Under the pieces are notes generated by a model. It was given only the letters and a program-made list of their open reading frames with translations, searched no databases and was not told where the DNA came from. Positions 1 through 8,505 of a stretch of 64,000 bases of DNA are shown here, piece after piece (position 1 is the stretch's first letter; each line of letters starts with the position of its first letter). Both the position numbers and the translations under genes were made by a program. The stretch lies in assembly GCA_016708585.1 (NCBI GenBank), contig JADJFK010000007.1:1-64000 (forward strand), given 5' to 3'. This stretch comes from Sulfuritalea sp. (GTDB taxonomy: Bacteria > Pseudomonadota > Gammaproteobacteria > Burkholderiales > Rhodocyclaceae).

Positions 1-201
1 GCGCAGCGCGAACAGCAGGCTGGCCGAGAGGCAGTTGGCGACGCTGGCGGCCAGCAGCCGCGAGGGATTGGGTCCGGCATCATGGCCCAGCGGCGGCGGC
101 TCGTCGGCCAGCAGCGGCGGGATGTCCTTGTCGAAGCGGATCAGGAAGGCGAAGTCTTCCTGCTGTTCGAGGGTGAAGCTGAACTGCTGCATGTCGCTCA
201 T
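1..201 (-). CDS. OsmC-family protein, N-terminal part (cut by window edge)
   Basis: The first 67 residues of an OsmC-like protein are visible; the gene continues past the left edge. The ATG at 201 is chosen because it gives MSDMQQFSFTLEQQEDF, followed by a motif of the type LAASVANCLSASL, which resembles the OsmC core helix carrying the first redox cysteine. OsmC proteins reduce organic hydroperoxides in the cytoplasm. It lies downstream of the small thioredoxin, permease, Acr3 and ArsC genes on the same strand, so a role in thiol or oxidative stress linked to arsenic is plausible. A copy of the dispersed 24-bp repeat separates it from the thioredoxin gene. The second cysteine is outside the window. 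Confidence 0.7.
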   Translation of the reverse strand, partial: MSDMQQFSFTLEQQEDFAFLIRFDKDIPPLLADEPPPLGHDAGPNPSRLLAASVANCLSASLLFALR

Positions 202-215
202 GATGGGCTCCTGGT

Positions 216-240
216 GAAAGTCGGCGCTGGCGGTACGGCG
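216..240 (+). repeat. Copy of dispersed 24-bp GC-rich repeat
   Basis: GAAAGTCGGCGCTGGCG followed by GTACGGCG lies in the 49-bp gap between the OsmC gene and the thioredoxin gene. It matches the window-wide consensus of this repeat; the other intergenic copies are at 34244, 34323, 44746, 55296, 58599 and 59423. Confidence 0.75.
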
Positions 241-250
241 GTTGCGGCGC

Positions 251-487
251 TCATGCCGGCTTCAGCCAGCCGGCGATCTCGTCCTTGCTCGGCATGCGGC
301 CGAAGACCATGACTTCCTCGTCGATCACCAGCGCCGGGGTGGTGGTGATCGGGTAGGCCATGATCTCCTTCATATCGCGCACGTGCTCGAAGCTGGCGTC
401 TATGCCCTGTTCGGCCACCACTTCGCGCGTCAGTTGTTCGAGGCGCTGGCACTTGGCGCAGCCGCTACCGAGAATCTTGATCAGCAT
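251..487 (-). CDS. Small thioredoxin-like redox protein (Thioredoxin_3 type)
   Basis: A 78-residue single-domain thioredoxin fold with a CAKC active site at residues 10-13 in a GSGCAKCQ context, and a cis-proline loop TTTP ending at residue 51. The length fits the 'redox-active disulfide protein 2' family. The start at 487 overlaps the stop of the upstream permease by seven bases, and a GGAG ribosome binding site sits just before it. These tiny thioredoxins typically travel with DUF318 permeases in arsenic and metal clusters, where they may reduce a bound substrate or the permease cysteines. That role is inferred from context. Confidence 0.85.
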   Translation of the reverse strand: MLIKILGSGCAKCQRLEQLTREVVAEQGIDASFEHVRDMKEIMAYPITTTPALVIDEEVMVFGRMPSKDEIAGWLKPA

Positions 488-1914
488 GATGCTCTCCTGC
501 TTTCGATGAAATTGAGGGCGACGACCAGTGTAGTCACGAAGCCGCCGACGACGAGGATCAGGGTCGTTGCCGGCGTGCCGTCCACCCATGCCCCATAAGC
601 CAGTCCGGCCAGCGTGGAGAACAGCGCCACCAGCCCGACATAGGTCCAGGCCTTGAGCTTGCCGATGATGGCCGAGGTGATCAGGATGCTTTGCAGCGAG
701 AGTTCCGGGTCGGCCATCAGGTAGGCGATCAGCGGGCCGGGATGCATGCCCAGCGACAGGAACATCTTGGCGATCGGCACTTCGACCAGGGTCGGGAAAT
801 ACATGAAGACGCCGAACACCACGCCGGCGAGGTTGGCCGCCACGGTGTTGCTGCCGGCGACCGCCCTGATCCACTCCGGCTGGATGAAGACGCGGATGAC
901 GCCGACCAGGAACACGCCGACCACCAGCAGCGGAAAGATCATCCTGACGAAGCGCCAGGTCTCCCACAGCCATTGCTGCATGTCCCAGGCTTCGAAGCGG
1001 CGCACCTGCGGCAGCAGCGCGGCGCACAGCAGCGGCACTGCCAGCGTGCGGCCGCTGACCGTGACCGCGAGTCCGGCTTCCGTGACGCGCAGGCCCAGTG
1101 CGGCGAAGGCCAGCGTCAGCACGGTCAGCGCCAGGGCCGGCACGGTCAGGCGGTTCACGCCGTTGTCGATCAGGCCGAGGCCGCGCCAGGCGGCAGCGCC
1201 GATGAAGCAGAGCAGCGCGATCAGCGCCACGCCTTGCAGGCTGATGCCTTCGGCACCGGTGGCTTCGTTGGCGGGAACCCAGCGATCGAGCAGCGCCTGC
1301 GCGCTTGCCGCGTCGGGCCAGGTCATGCTGTGTTGCCAGAGCGTCGCGCTGAGCAGGTCGACCTTGAGCGTCCCGGCGATCAGCAGCGCCACCAGCGTGC
1401 CGAGGAACAGCAGCGTGCGCGCCGGCACGCGGCCGTCGCCGGCGAAGGCGCGCGCATCGCCCTGGCGCGCCGCTTCGCTCCTGCGAAAGACCATCGCCAT
1501 GATCATGCCGATGCCGATGCCGAAAGACAGCGCCAGCACGATGCGCGCGATGGCGATCTCGGCGCCGAGCGCGACGCCGGTGTAGGACAAGGCGAGGATG
1601 TTGGCGGCCGGCGCGAAGAAGAGGAAGGTGATGGCCGGCCCCAGCCCGGCGCCCTTGCTGTAGATGCCGGCGAACAGCGGCTGCACGGTGCAGGAGCAGA
1701 CGGCGAGCAGGCTGCCGGCACCGGCGGCGGCCGGGTAGGCCACCCAGCGCGGCGCGTCCGGCCCGAGGTAGCGCGTGATCGCGGCCTGCGGCATCAGCGC
1801 CGAGAGCGCACCGGCGATGAAGAAGGCCGGCACCAGGCACAGCAGCACGTGCGCCGCGAGGTAGGCGGCGAGGCTGGCGACGCCGCCCTGCAGGGCGACG
1901 ATCAGGAGGTCCAT
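481..1914 (-). CDS. Permease, DUF318/ArsP-like
   Basis: A 477-residue polytopic membrane protein of the PF03773 permease family. A CSCTVQPL motif at residues 73-80 resembles the family's cysteine-containing signature (compare the ArsP organoarsenical exporters), and helices fill both halves with a polar linker near residues 145-165. The ATG at 1914 overlaps the TGA of acr3, and its own TGA overlaps the start of the thioredoxin gene, so arsC-acr3-permease-thioredoxin form one coupled operon. Known relatives export trivalent organoarsenicals or similar compounds; the substrate here is inferred from neighbours. At 477 aa it is longer than ArsP proper (about 300-350 aa). Confidence 0.8.
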   Translation of the reverse strand: MDLLIVALQGGVASLAAYLAAHVLLCLVPAFFIAGALSALMPQAAITRYLGPDAPRWVAYPAAAGAGSLLAVCSCTVQPLFAGIYSKGAGLGPAITFLFFAPAANILALSYTGVALGAEIAIARIVLALSFGIGIGMIMAMVFRRSEAARQGDARAFAGDGRVPARTLLFLGTLVALLIAGTLKVDLLSATLWQHSMTWPDAASAQALLDRWVPANEATGAEGISLQGVALIALLCFIGAAAWRGLGLIDNGVNRLTVPALALTVLTLAFAALGLRVTEAGLAVTVSGRTLAVPLLCAALLPQVRRFEAWDMQQWLWETWRFVRMIFPLLVVGVFLVGVIRVFIQPEWIRAVAGSNTVAANLAGVVFGVFMYFPTLVEVPIAKMFLSLGMHPGPLIAYLMADPELSLQSILITSAIIGKLKAWTYVGLVALFSTLAGLAYGAWVDGTPATTLILVVGGFVTTLVVALNFIESRRASC

Positions 1915-2984
1915 CACGCGCCCCGTTCGTACCAGCCCTTGCTGGAGTTGACCACCTTGACCACCAGCAGCATCACCGGCACTTCGATCAGCACGCCGAC
2001 CACGGTGGCCAGCGCCGCGCCGGATTCGAAGCCGAACAGGCTGATGGCGGCAGCCACGGCGAGTTCGAAGAAGTTGCTGGCGCCGATCAGCGCCGAGGGG
2101 CAGGCGACGTTGTGCTTTTCGCCGACCACGCGGTTGAGCCAGTAGGCCAGCGCGGAATTGAAGAAAACCTGGATCAGGATCGGCACCGCCAGCAGCGCGA
2201 TGATCAGCGGCTTGTCCACGATGGCCTTGCCCTGGAAGGCGAACAGCAGCACCAGCGTCGCCAGCAGCGCGCTGATCGACCACGGCCCGAGCTTTTCCAT
2301 CACGGCGTCGAAGTGCGCCTGGCCCTTTTTCAGCAGCGCCTTGCGCCACAACTGCGCCAGCGCCAGCGGGATCACGATGTAGAGCACCACCGAGGTGACC
2401 AGCGTGTCCCAGGGCACGGCGATGGCCGAGATGCCGAGCAGCAGGCCGACGATGGGGGCGAAGGCGAAGACCATGATCGTGTCGTTCACCGCCACCTGCG
2501 ACAGGGTGAACAGCGGGTCGCCGCCGGTCAGCCGGCTCCAGACGAAGACCATCGCCGTGCAGGGCGCGGCGGCGAGCAGGATCAGGCCGGCGATGTAGCT
2601 GTCGAGCTGGTCGGCCGGCAGGTAGGGCGCGAACAGGTGGCGGATGAACAGCCAGCCCAGCAGCGCCATCGAGAAGGGCTTCACCAGCCAGTTCACGAAC
2701 AGCGTCACGCCGATGCCTTTGACATGCTGGCGGACTTCGTGCAGCGCGCCGAAATCCACCTTGACCAGCATCGGGATGATCATCACCCAGATCAGCAGGC
2801 CGACCGGAATGTTGACCCGCGCCACTTCCATGCGCCCCAGCGCCTGGAAGGGCGCCGGCAGGAACTGGCCGAGCGCGATGCCGGCGACGATGCAGAGGAA
2901 GACCCAGAGCGTGAGCCAGCGTTCGAACACGCTCATCGGCGCGTTGGCGGCGAGCCTGGCGGTGACTTCGCATTGGGCACTCAT
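1914..2984 (-). CDS. acr3: Arsenite efflux transporter Acr3
   Basis: A 356-residue protein of the bile/arsenite/riboflavin transporter superfamily, with about ten predicted membrane helices. The family-defining motif APCTAMVFVWS places the essential fourth-helix cysteine at residue 142. Acr3 exports arsenite, AsO2-, across the inner membrane using the proton motive force. It starts at 2984 with an ATGA overlap to the arsC stop and ends in a TGATG overlap with the next permease, a tightly coupled arrangement. ArsC would supply its substrate by reducing arsenate. Length is typical for Acr3(1)/(2) proteins. Confidence 0.93.
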   Translation of the reverse strand: MSAQCEVTARLAANAPMSVFERWLTLWVFLCIVAGIALGQFLPAPFQALGRMEVARVNIPVGLLIWVMIIPMLVKVDFGALHEVRQHVKGIGVTLFVNWLVKPFSMALLGWLFIRHLFAPYLPADQLDSYIAGLILLAAAPCTAMVFVWSRLTGGDPLFTLSQVAVNDTIMVFAFAPIVGLLLGISAIAVPWDTLVTSVVLYIVIPLALAQLWRKALLKKGQAHFDAVMEKLGPWSISALLATLVLLFAFQGKAIVDKPLIIALLAVPILIQVFFNSALAYWLNRVVGEKHNVACPSALIGASNFFELAVAAAISLFGFESGAALATVVGVLIEVPVMLLVVKVVNSSKGWYERGA

Positions 2985-3475
2985 GGGCTCCTCTCGTGGA
3001 TGCGCCGTGCCGCCAGCGCCGACTCTTCGCGGCTCATGGTTTCCAGCGGCAGGGCGAGGAAGGCTTCGATGCGCTTCCTCAATGACTGGTAGGCGTCCTC
3101 GAAGGCCACGCGCCGCGCTTCCAGCGGTTCGACATGCGCCGGATCGGGAATGCCCCAGTGCGCCGTCGCCGGGTGGCCGGGCCAGACCGGGCAGGTCTCC
3201 TGTGCGGCGTTGCCGCAGACGGTGAAGATGAAGTCGAACTCGGGCGTGCCCGCTGCGGCAAACTCGTCCCAGGATTTGCTGCGCGCACCGGCACAGGGCA
3301 CGCCATGCTTCGCCAGCGTTTCCAGCGCCACGGGGTTGACCGTGCCGCCCGGCTTGCTGCCGGCCGAATGCGCCTCGATGCGCCCCCGGCCGAGATGATT
3401 GAACAGCATCTCGCCGAGGATGGAGCGCGCGGAATTGCCGGTACATAGCACCAGTACCTTGAAGGTCTTGCCCAT
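2981..3475 (-). CDS. arsC: Arsenate reductase, low-molecular-weight phosphatase type
   Basis: A 164-residue ArsC of the LMW-tyrosine-phosphatase fold. The catalytic loop CTGNSARS has the nucleophilic cysteine at residue 11 and its arginine at 17. A C-X7-C pair at residues 87 and 95 (VCGNAAQETCPVW) is the resolving disulfide of thioredoxin-coupled arsenate reductases. It converts arsenate to arsenite for export by the overlapping acr3. The internal ATG at 3475 is preferred over the further upstream 3523 because it has an AAGGAAA ribosome binding site and begins the conserved strand; residues before it belong to the tail of the broken rhodanese gene. Confidence 0.92.
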   Translation of the reverse strand: MGKTFKVLVLCTGNSARSILGEMLFNHLGRGRIEAHSAGSKPGGTVNPVALETLAKHGVPCAGARSKSWDEFAAAGTPEFDFIFTVCGNAAQETCPVWPGHPATAHWGIPDPAHVEPLEARRVAFEDAYQSLRKRIEAFLALPLETMSREESALAARRIHERSP

Positions 3476-3488
3476 CGCCAGTTTTTCC

Positions 3489-4417
3489 TTACAGATCGAA
3501 GTCGGCATCGAAGGGCTTCGCACCCTTTACGACTGGTAGTGTCAGGGTGCGATCCCAATCGCCTTAGCTGCCGTTGTAGACACGCGCGTCCTTGTAGCCG
3601 AGCGCTTTCAATTGCAGCCAGGTCAGGTGGAGCGGAAGCCGTCGTGGCAGTAGGTGATGACGGCATGGTTGCGCGGCACGTCCTTGTAGATCGTCGCCAG
3701 TTCGGCAAGGGATTTCCACTGTTGCGACTGGCCGTCGACTCCCTGCAGGCTGACGATGTTGATGGCACCGGGGATGTGGCCGCCCTGCACCGAATGCTGG
3801 ATGCGGCTGCCGTCGTACATGTCGGCCGGCCGCGCGTCGAGCAGCGCGATGTTCGGCTCGCGACCGGCGACGACGCGGCGATAGACCTCGGGCCAGCCGG
3901 CCATGGCGGCAGCCGGCGCGGGCTTCAGCGTCACCTTGCCCGGCGTGCGCTTTGCCGTCGGTGCTTTCGTCAGTTCGTTGAAGCCGGTCCAGCCGATGGT
4001 GCCGCCGTCGAGCAGCTTGACGCGCTTCGCGTCGAAGCCGTAGAGGTCGAGCAGGTAGATCACGCGCGAGGCCAGCGCGGTCGAAGAATCATCAGACCAC
4101 GACGGTCGAGTCGTCGTTGATGCCCCAGCGCCGCAGCGTGGGCGGAAGGCCGCGCGCGAGGGAAAGCGCATGATCGGCATTTCGTCGTTGGCGCCGAGGT
4201 CGGCGAAGCGCTGCACCTGCACGGCGCCGGGGATGTGGCCGACGGTGGCGTGGCGGTGCGGGTGGTAGCGCACTTCGAGCAGCACCAGCTTCGGATCCTT
4301 CAGGCGTTCCGCCAGCCAGTCGGCGTCGACCAGGAAGTCCGGCTTGTCGGCGGCGAAACTGGCCGCAGCAAACAGGTTCAGCACAGCACAGAGCAGCAGG
4401 GCAAACAGCTTTTTCAT
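3489..4417 (-). pseudogene. Broken two-domain rhodanese (exported sulfurtransferase)
   Basis: The reading begins at 4417 with a clear signal peptide (MKKLFALLLCAVLNLFAAAS...) and shows two rhodanese repeats. The second carries the active-site loop YCHDGFRS near 3630. The coding sequence is interrupted at least three times: a short out-of-frame stretch between about 4100 and 4150, where the +1 frame gives the expected LRRWGIND and the original frame then resumes; a frameshift just after the active-site loop at about 3625; and an in-frame TAA at about 3568. Past these, the expected C-terminus ending in KGAKPFDADFDL continues to 3489, only 14 bases before arsC. An intact protein would be a periplasmic thiosulfate or 3-mercaptopyruvate sulfurtransferase. 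Whether this is decay or assembly error cannot be told from sequence. Confidence 0.75.
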
Positions 4418-4564
4418 CGGGGTCTCTCTCTTCAATCGGCGCAGCGTTCGGCGCGGCCGGACATTATCTTGAGGCGCCTGATATCGGTCTTGAACTCGGG
4501 CACGGCCCCGCCTGCCAGTGGCCTGAGCAGATCCATGGTCGCGGCGGGCAACCGGCCATCCGGT

Positions 4565-5035
4565 AATGCATCCAAGTGCCCCACGGCGAGATGTCACCAG
4601 ACCCGCACCCTTCACGACGGCGGCGAGCATGGCCGGCAGGTTTTCGGCGGCAAGGATGGCGCGGGTGCGGCGGAAGATGTCCGGCTTCCTCGATTCCGGA
4701 ATCGACAGCGTGAGCCCCTTCTCGAAGGCGAAGAAGTCCTTGACGTTCACCGCGCCGACGAATACCGCCACGTCCCAGGCCATGCAAAAGCTGGAAGACG
4801 GCAGGCGGCCATGAAGCAGAGGGGCCGGAGATGGCGACGAAGACGCCGCCGATCGCCAGCATGCGGGCGCGGCTCTTCTGGTGGGCCATCATCGACAGCA
4901 GGAAGAGGAGGACGAAGAAGGCGCAGGGATTGAAGGCGTCGAGCCCGGCACGGGCAGCGAAAGGCCGGCCGGGTCCAGCGCGCCGAACAGCGGCAGAGTG
5001 ATGGCCGGTGCGGCCGCGGGCGGGGTCGCCCGCCT
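4565..5035 (-). pseudogene. Remnant of a DsbD-like/glutaredoxin-associated membrane protein
   Basis: Fragments in several frames resemble one family of polytopic membrane proteins related to cytochrome c biogenesis/DsbD. A piece reading ITLPLFGALDPAG lies near 5000, then GLDAFNPCAFFVLLFLLSMM and RARMLAIGG, then after frame changes near 4800 VNVKDFFAFEKGLTLSIPES and a TRAILAAENLPAMLAA stretch. The middle is shortened and the usual C-terminal helices with the second cysteine motif are missing, so the gene is truncated as well as shifted. It abuts the stop of the ATPase gene at 5036 and lies upstream of the broken rhodanese; the two probably once formed a sulfur or thiol redox operon. Confidence 0.6.
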
Positions 5036-5752
5036 TCACGAAATGTCGCGGCCTTCGCCGGCCTCCTCCACCGTCCTCCCGTCGCGAATATGGTAGATCC
5101 GCTTGAAGGTCGGAATGATCTTTTCGTCGTGGGTGACGACGATGATCGCGGTCTGGTACTGGCTGGCCATCTGGTTGAGGATGCGCACCACGGCCAGCGC
5201 CCGCTCGCTGTCGAGCGGCGCGGTGGGCTCGTCGGCGAGGATCACCGGCGGCTGGTTGGCCAGCGCGCGGGCGATCGAGACGCGCTGCTGCTCGCCGCCG
5301 GAAAGCTCGCTGGGCTGCGCTTTTGCACGATGCTGCACGTCGAGCGCCCGCAGCAGTTCCAGCGCCCGCGTCCGCGAATCAGCATTCGCGCGCCCCGCCA
5401 GCATCGGCAGCAGGGCGACGTTGTCGGTGACGTCGAGGAAGGGAATCAGGTAGGGTGCCTGGAAGATGAAGCCGATGCGATCGCGCCGCAGCGCGCGCAG
5501 GTCCGGTGTTTTCCAGCCACCCTGGGCGCTGTCGTAGATCACCTCGCCGCCCAGCGTCATGCGCCCGCGCGTCGGTTCGATCACCGCGCCAAGGCACTTC
5601 AACAGCGTGGTCTTGCCCGAGCCGCTGGGGCCGACCAGGCCGACCACCTCGCCGGGCGCGATGCGCATGTTCACGTCCTTCAGCGCCTCGACCGCGGTAT
5701 CGCCCGCGCCGTAGCGCTTGCTGAGGCCTTCGATGTGGATTCCGTCGTCCAT
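5036..5752 (-). CDS. ABC transporter ATP-binding subunit (LolD/MacB/DevA type)
   Basis: A 238-residue ABC ATPase with Walker A GPSGSGKTT at 41-49, Q-loop Gln98, signature LSGGEQQR at 150-157, Walker B VILADE at 170-175 and H-loop His208. The D-loop region reads PTAPLD. The best start is the ATG at 5752 (MDDGIHIEGLSKRYG); an in-frame upstream extension runs into the inverted-repeat block and has no family similarity. It pairs with the FtsX-type permease and HlyD adaptor upstream on the same strand. Such trios power export across both membranes of lipids, peptides or drugs. Substrate unknown. Confidence 0.9.
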   Translation of the reverse strand: MDDGIHIEGLSKRYGAGDTAVEALKDVNMRIAPGEVVGLVGPSGSGKTTLLKCLGAVIEPTRGRMTLGGEVIYDSAQGGWKTPDLRALRRDRIGFIFQAPYLIPFLDVTDNVALLPMLAGRANADSRTRALELLRALDVQHRAKAQPSELSGGEQQRVSIARALANQPPVILADEPTAPLDSERALAVVRILNQMASQYQTAIIVVTHDEKIIPTFKRIYHIRDGRTVEEAGEGRDIS

Positions 5753-5826
5753 CTCAAATGCTCCGCCGCACTTCGCGCCACCCGCAACGCATGAAACCCC
5801 TTGATTGTTGGAAGGGGACGGGGGCG

Positions 5827-6080
5827 CCAAGGACGGCGAGTATCCGTCTCCGTCCATGTCCCCCGTCGCGAGCTACGCCCGCTCCTCCTCCTTTACTTAC
5901 CGGAGACGAATACCCGCCGTCTTTGGCTGGATGCGCCTTTGCTGTGCGACCGTCAAACTGCAACGGCGTCACCTGATCGGGAGGGTGAGGCGTTCTGCGC
6001 AGCGAAGTAAAGAAGGAGGAGGAGCCCGAAGGGCGACGACGGGTGACATGAGCAGCGCAGAATGCCCCGCCCTCCCGATC
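5827..6080. repeat. Interlocking inverted-repeat block between ftsX-like and ATPase genes
   Basis: This 360-base gap contains two hairpin-capable units. Arms 5827-5852 and 5901-5926 are reverse complements with 3 mismatches in 26. Arms 5975-6000 and 6055-6080 are likewise reverse complements with 3 mismatches in 26. The two loops (5856-5898 and 6005-6049) are themselves imperfect reverse complements of each other, so alternative or kissing structures are possible. It may be a REP/BIME-like or MITE-like element. No coding potential is apparent. Confidence 0.7.
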
Positions 6081-6114
6081 CCGCGCCAGCGACAATTCCA
6101 CGACAGGTTTCATC

Positions 6115-7308
6115 CTAGCCTCCGATCGCCGTGGCCGGATCGACCTTGAGCGCGGCGCGGATCGCCAGCGTGCTGGCCAGCGCGCACACCACCATGACGA
6201 TGACCAGTGCGCGCACCGCGTCCGCCGTTTCCAGCAGCACGTACTTGGGAAAGGCCGGCGCCCACAGCGTGGCGGAAATCTTGCCAACAATGAAACCGAT
6301 CAGGCCGAGGCCGAGCGCCTGTTGCAGGATCATGCCGGCGATGGTGCGGTTGCGCGTGCCGATCAGTTTCAGCACCGCGATTTCGCGGATCTTGCCCAGC
6401 GTCATGGTGTAGATGATGAAGGCAACGATCGCTGCGCTGACCACGGTGAGGATGGCGAGGAACATGCCGATCTGCCGGGCCGAGGTGGCGATCAGCTTGG
6501 CTACCAGGATCTCTTCCATCTGCTCGCGGGTGTAGGCCTGCAAGTGCTTCCAGCGGCGGATCTCCTGCGCCACATTTGCCGCCGTGTCGCCGGCGCCGAC
6601 TTTTACCAGCACCGCATTGACGCTGTGATTGATGGTCTGCGACGCCGTCACCGCGTCGAGCAGGCCGGGCACGCCGGGGCGGTTCAGGGCGGGGTTGGCC
6701 GCCGTGCGTGCGCGGTCGGCGATGATGGCGTCGTTGTCCTTGAGGAACTGCGCTTCCTGCGCGTCCTTCAGCGGAATGAACACCATCGGGTCGCCGCCGG
6801 AGGACACCATGCGCCGCGTCAGGCCGACCACTTCGTACTCGTGGCGGCGGATGCGGATGCGCTCGCCAAGCTTGAAGCCGGTCTTCACATCGGCGATGGC
6901 CTCGAAGTGGCCGCGCAGCAGGCGCCGCCCCGCCACCAGATAGCCCGGCTCGCCGGGTTGCCCCGGCTCGAAGCCGACCACCATGCTGCGGCTCTCGCGG
7001 GCGCCATGGCGCACCTGCATGGTCAGGTAGGTGACGTTCGCCGCCTGCGCCACGCCGGGCATGCCGAGCAGTCCGCGATACACGTCGTCGCGGATGCTGG
7101 ACGACTCGGCATACGGTCCCTGGGTATCCTTCTGCACCACCCAGATGTCGGCGCCGCTGTTGGTCAGCAATACCCGCGCGTCATCGACCATGCCCCGATA
7201 GACGCCGGCCATGGTCAGCGTGGCGCCGATCAGCAGGCCGAGACCGACCCCGGTGAGGACGAACTTGCCCCAGGAATGCAGGATGTCGCGGCCGGCGAGA
7301 CTGATCAT
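6115..7308 (-). CDS. ABC transporter permease, FtsX/MacB-type
   Basis: A 397-residue FtsX-family permease: an N-terminal membrane helix (FVLTGVGLGLLIGATLTMAGV), a periplasmic domain of about 220 residues, and three C-terminal helices. The ATG at 7308 lies 18 bases after the stop of the HlyD-like gene. Together with the adaptor and the ATPase at 5036 it forms a DevBCA/MacAB-like exporter. Codons around 6580-6604 coincide with a copy of the dispersed 24-bp repeat and encode KVGAGDTA, a peptide almost repeated in ProS. The distance to the ATPase is enlarged by the inverted-repeat block, which could lower expression of that subunit. Confidence 0.9.
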   Translation of the reverse strand: MISLAGRDILHSWGKFVLTGVGLGLLIGATLTMAGVYRGMVDDARVLLTNSGADIWVVQKDTQGPYAESSSIRDDVYRGLLGMPGVAQAANVTYLTMQVRHGARESRSMVVGFEPGQPGEPGYLVAGRRLLRGHFEAIADVKTGFKLGERIRIRRHEYEVVGLTRRMVSSGGDPMVFIPLKDAQEAQFLKDNDAIIADRARTAANPALNRPGVPGLLDAVTASQTINHSVNAVLVKVGAGDTAANVAQEIRRWKHLQAYTREQMEEILVAKLIATSARQIGMFLAILTVVSAAIVAFIIYTMTLGKIREIAVLKLIGTRNRTIAGMILQQALGLGLIGFIVGKISATLWAPAFPKYVLLETADAVRALVIVMVVCALASTLAIRAALKVDPATAIGG

Positions 7309-7326
7309 GATGAAGTCATGATCGGC

Positions 7327-8505
7327 TTAGGACCCCGTAAGGGAGGAAACCACCTTGATGCGTGCGTCCACGGCGATCTCGCTCTCGCTGTGCACGATCA
7401 CCACGTCACCCTCCCTGAGGCCGTCGAGAATCTGCACCCTGCCATCGGCGCCGCTGGTGCCCGTCTTGACCGGGACAAAGCCGGGCTTGCCGGCGGCCAG
7501 CAGCCAGACGCCGGTCATGCCCTGGTGCTGGCGCAATGCCGCCCCGGGCACCGCCAGCGCCTCTTTGACGAGCGGCTGGCGCAGCGTGATTTCGCTCATT
7601 TCGCCGACCGACACGTCTTTTGGCGGCGTGTCAAAAGCGACCAGTGCGATGCGCTCTTCGGTCACGCTGTCGCTCAGCATTTCAATGCGCGCGACCTTGC
7701 CGGGCAGCACCTGGCCCGGCCGCGAGCGCAACACGATTTCTGCCGGGAGCCCCACTTGCAGGCCGGCCGAGCGATTTTGGTCGAGGCGCAGCTTGAGCCA
7801 CAGGCTGTCGGCGGCGACCAGCCGCACCACGGCCTGTCCGGCGACCACGGTCGAGCCCGGCTCGGCGTCGCGCGCGGTCACCACGCCGTCGGCCGGCGCC
7901 AAGAGGCGCAGGTTGCCGCGCTGCTGCTGCGCGCCGGCGCGTTCTGCGTCGAGGCGCGCGAGGTCCTGGCGCGCGCCGGCCAGCGCCGCTTCGGCGGCGG
8001 CAAACTGGGCCGTCGCGGAATTCATCTCCTGCATCTTGCCTTCGGTCACGCTGGAACTGACAAAGCCCTTGCGCCCCAAGTCCTCATAACGGCGCGCATT
8101 GGCGGCGGCCACTTCGCGCCGGGCGGCGCTGTCGGCCAGCTGTGCCGCGGCCGTGTCGACCGCATTCTTCGCCCGGTTGGCGGCCGCGTTCGTTGCGGCG
8201 ATGCGCTGATCGAGGTCGACCGGGTCCATCTCCGCCAGCAACTGGCCGGCCTTCACGACGTCGCCGACATCCACCGCGACGTGGCGCACGCGTCCGGCCG
8301 TGGTGGGGCCGACCAGATAGCTGCGCCGCGCCTCGACCACGCCGATGCCGAACAGCAGCGGCGCCAAATCAGCCCGCGCGACCGGCGCGACGGTAACGCG
8401 CATCGACGCCAGCGGCCCGCTGCGCGCGACGAACAGCACCAGTATGGCCACCAGCACGACGGCGGCAGTGATGAGGGTGGTGCGACGATCGAAGGAGAAG
8501 CTCAT
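7327..8505 (-). CDS. HlyD/MacA-family periplasmic adaptor
   Basis: A 392-residue membrane-fusion protein. A single N-terminal helix (TLITAAVVLVAILVLFVA) is followed by a lipoyl half, a long alanine-rich coiled-coil hairpin (about residues 100-190), the second lipoyl half with the APADGVV motif, and beta-barrel domains. It links an inner-membrane ABC pump to an outer-membrane channel. The ATG at 8505 overlaps the TGA of the upstream 58-codon ORF, and a GGAG-like site precedes it. It belongs to a TetR-ORF-HlyD-FtsX-ATPase operon; no TolC-like gene is adjacent. Confidence 0.9.
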   Translation of the reverse strand: MSFSFDRRTTLITAAVVLVAILVLFVARSGPLASMRVTVAPVARADLAPLLFGIGVVEARRSYLVGPTTAGRVRHVAVDVGDVVKAGQLLAEMDPVDLDQRIAATNAAANRAKNAVDTAAAQLADSAARREVAAANARRYEDLGRKGFVSSSVTEGKMQEMNSATAQFAAAEAALAGARQDLARLDAERAGAQQQRGNLRLLAPADGVVTARDAEPGSTVVAGQAVVRLVAADSLWLKLRLDQNRSAGLQVGLPAEIVLRSRPGQVLPGKVARIEMLSDSVTEERIALVAFDTPPKDVSVGEMSEITLRQPLVKEALAVPGAALRQHQGMTGVWLLAAGKPGFVPVKTGTSGADGRVQILDGLREGDVVIVHSESEIAVDARIKVVSSLTGS

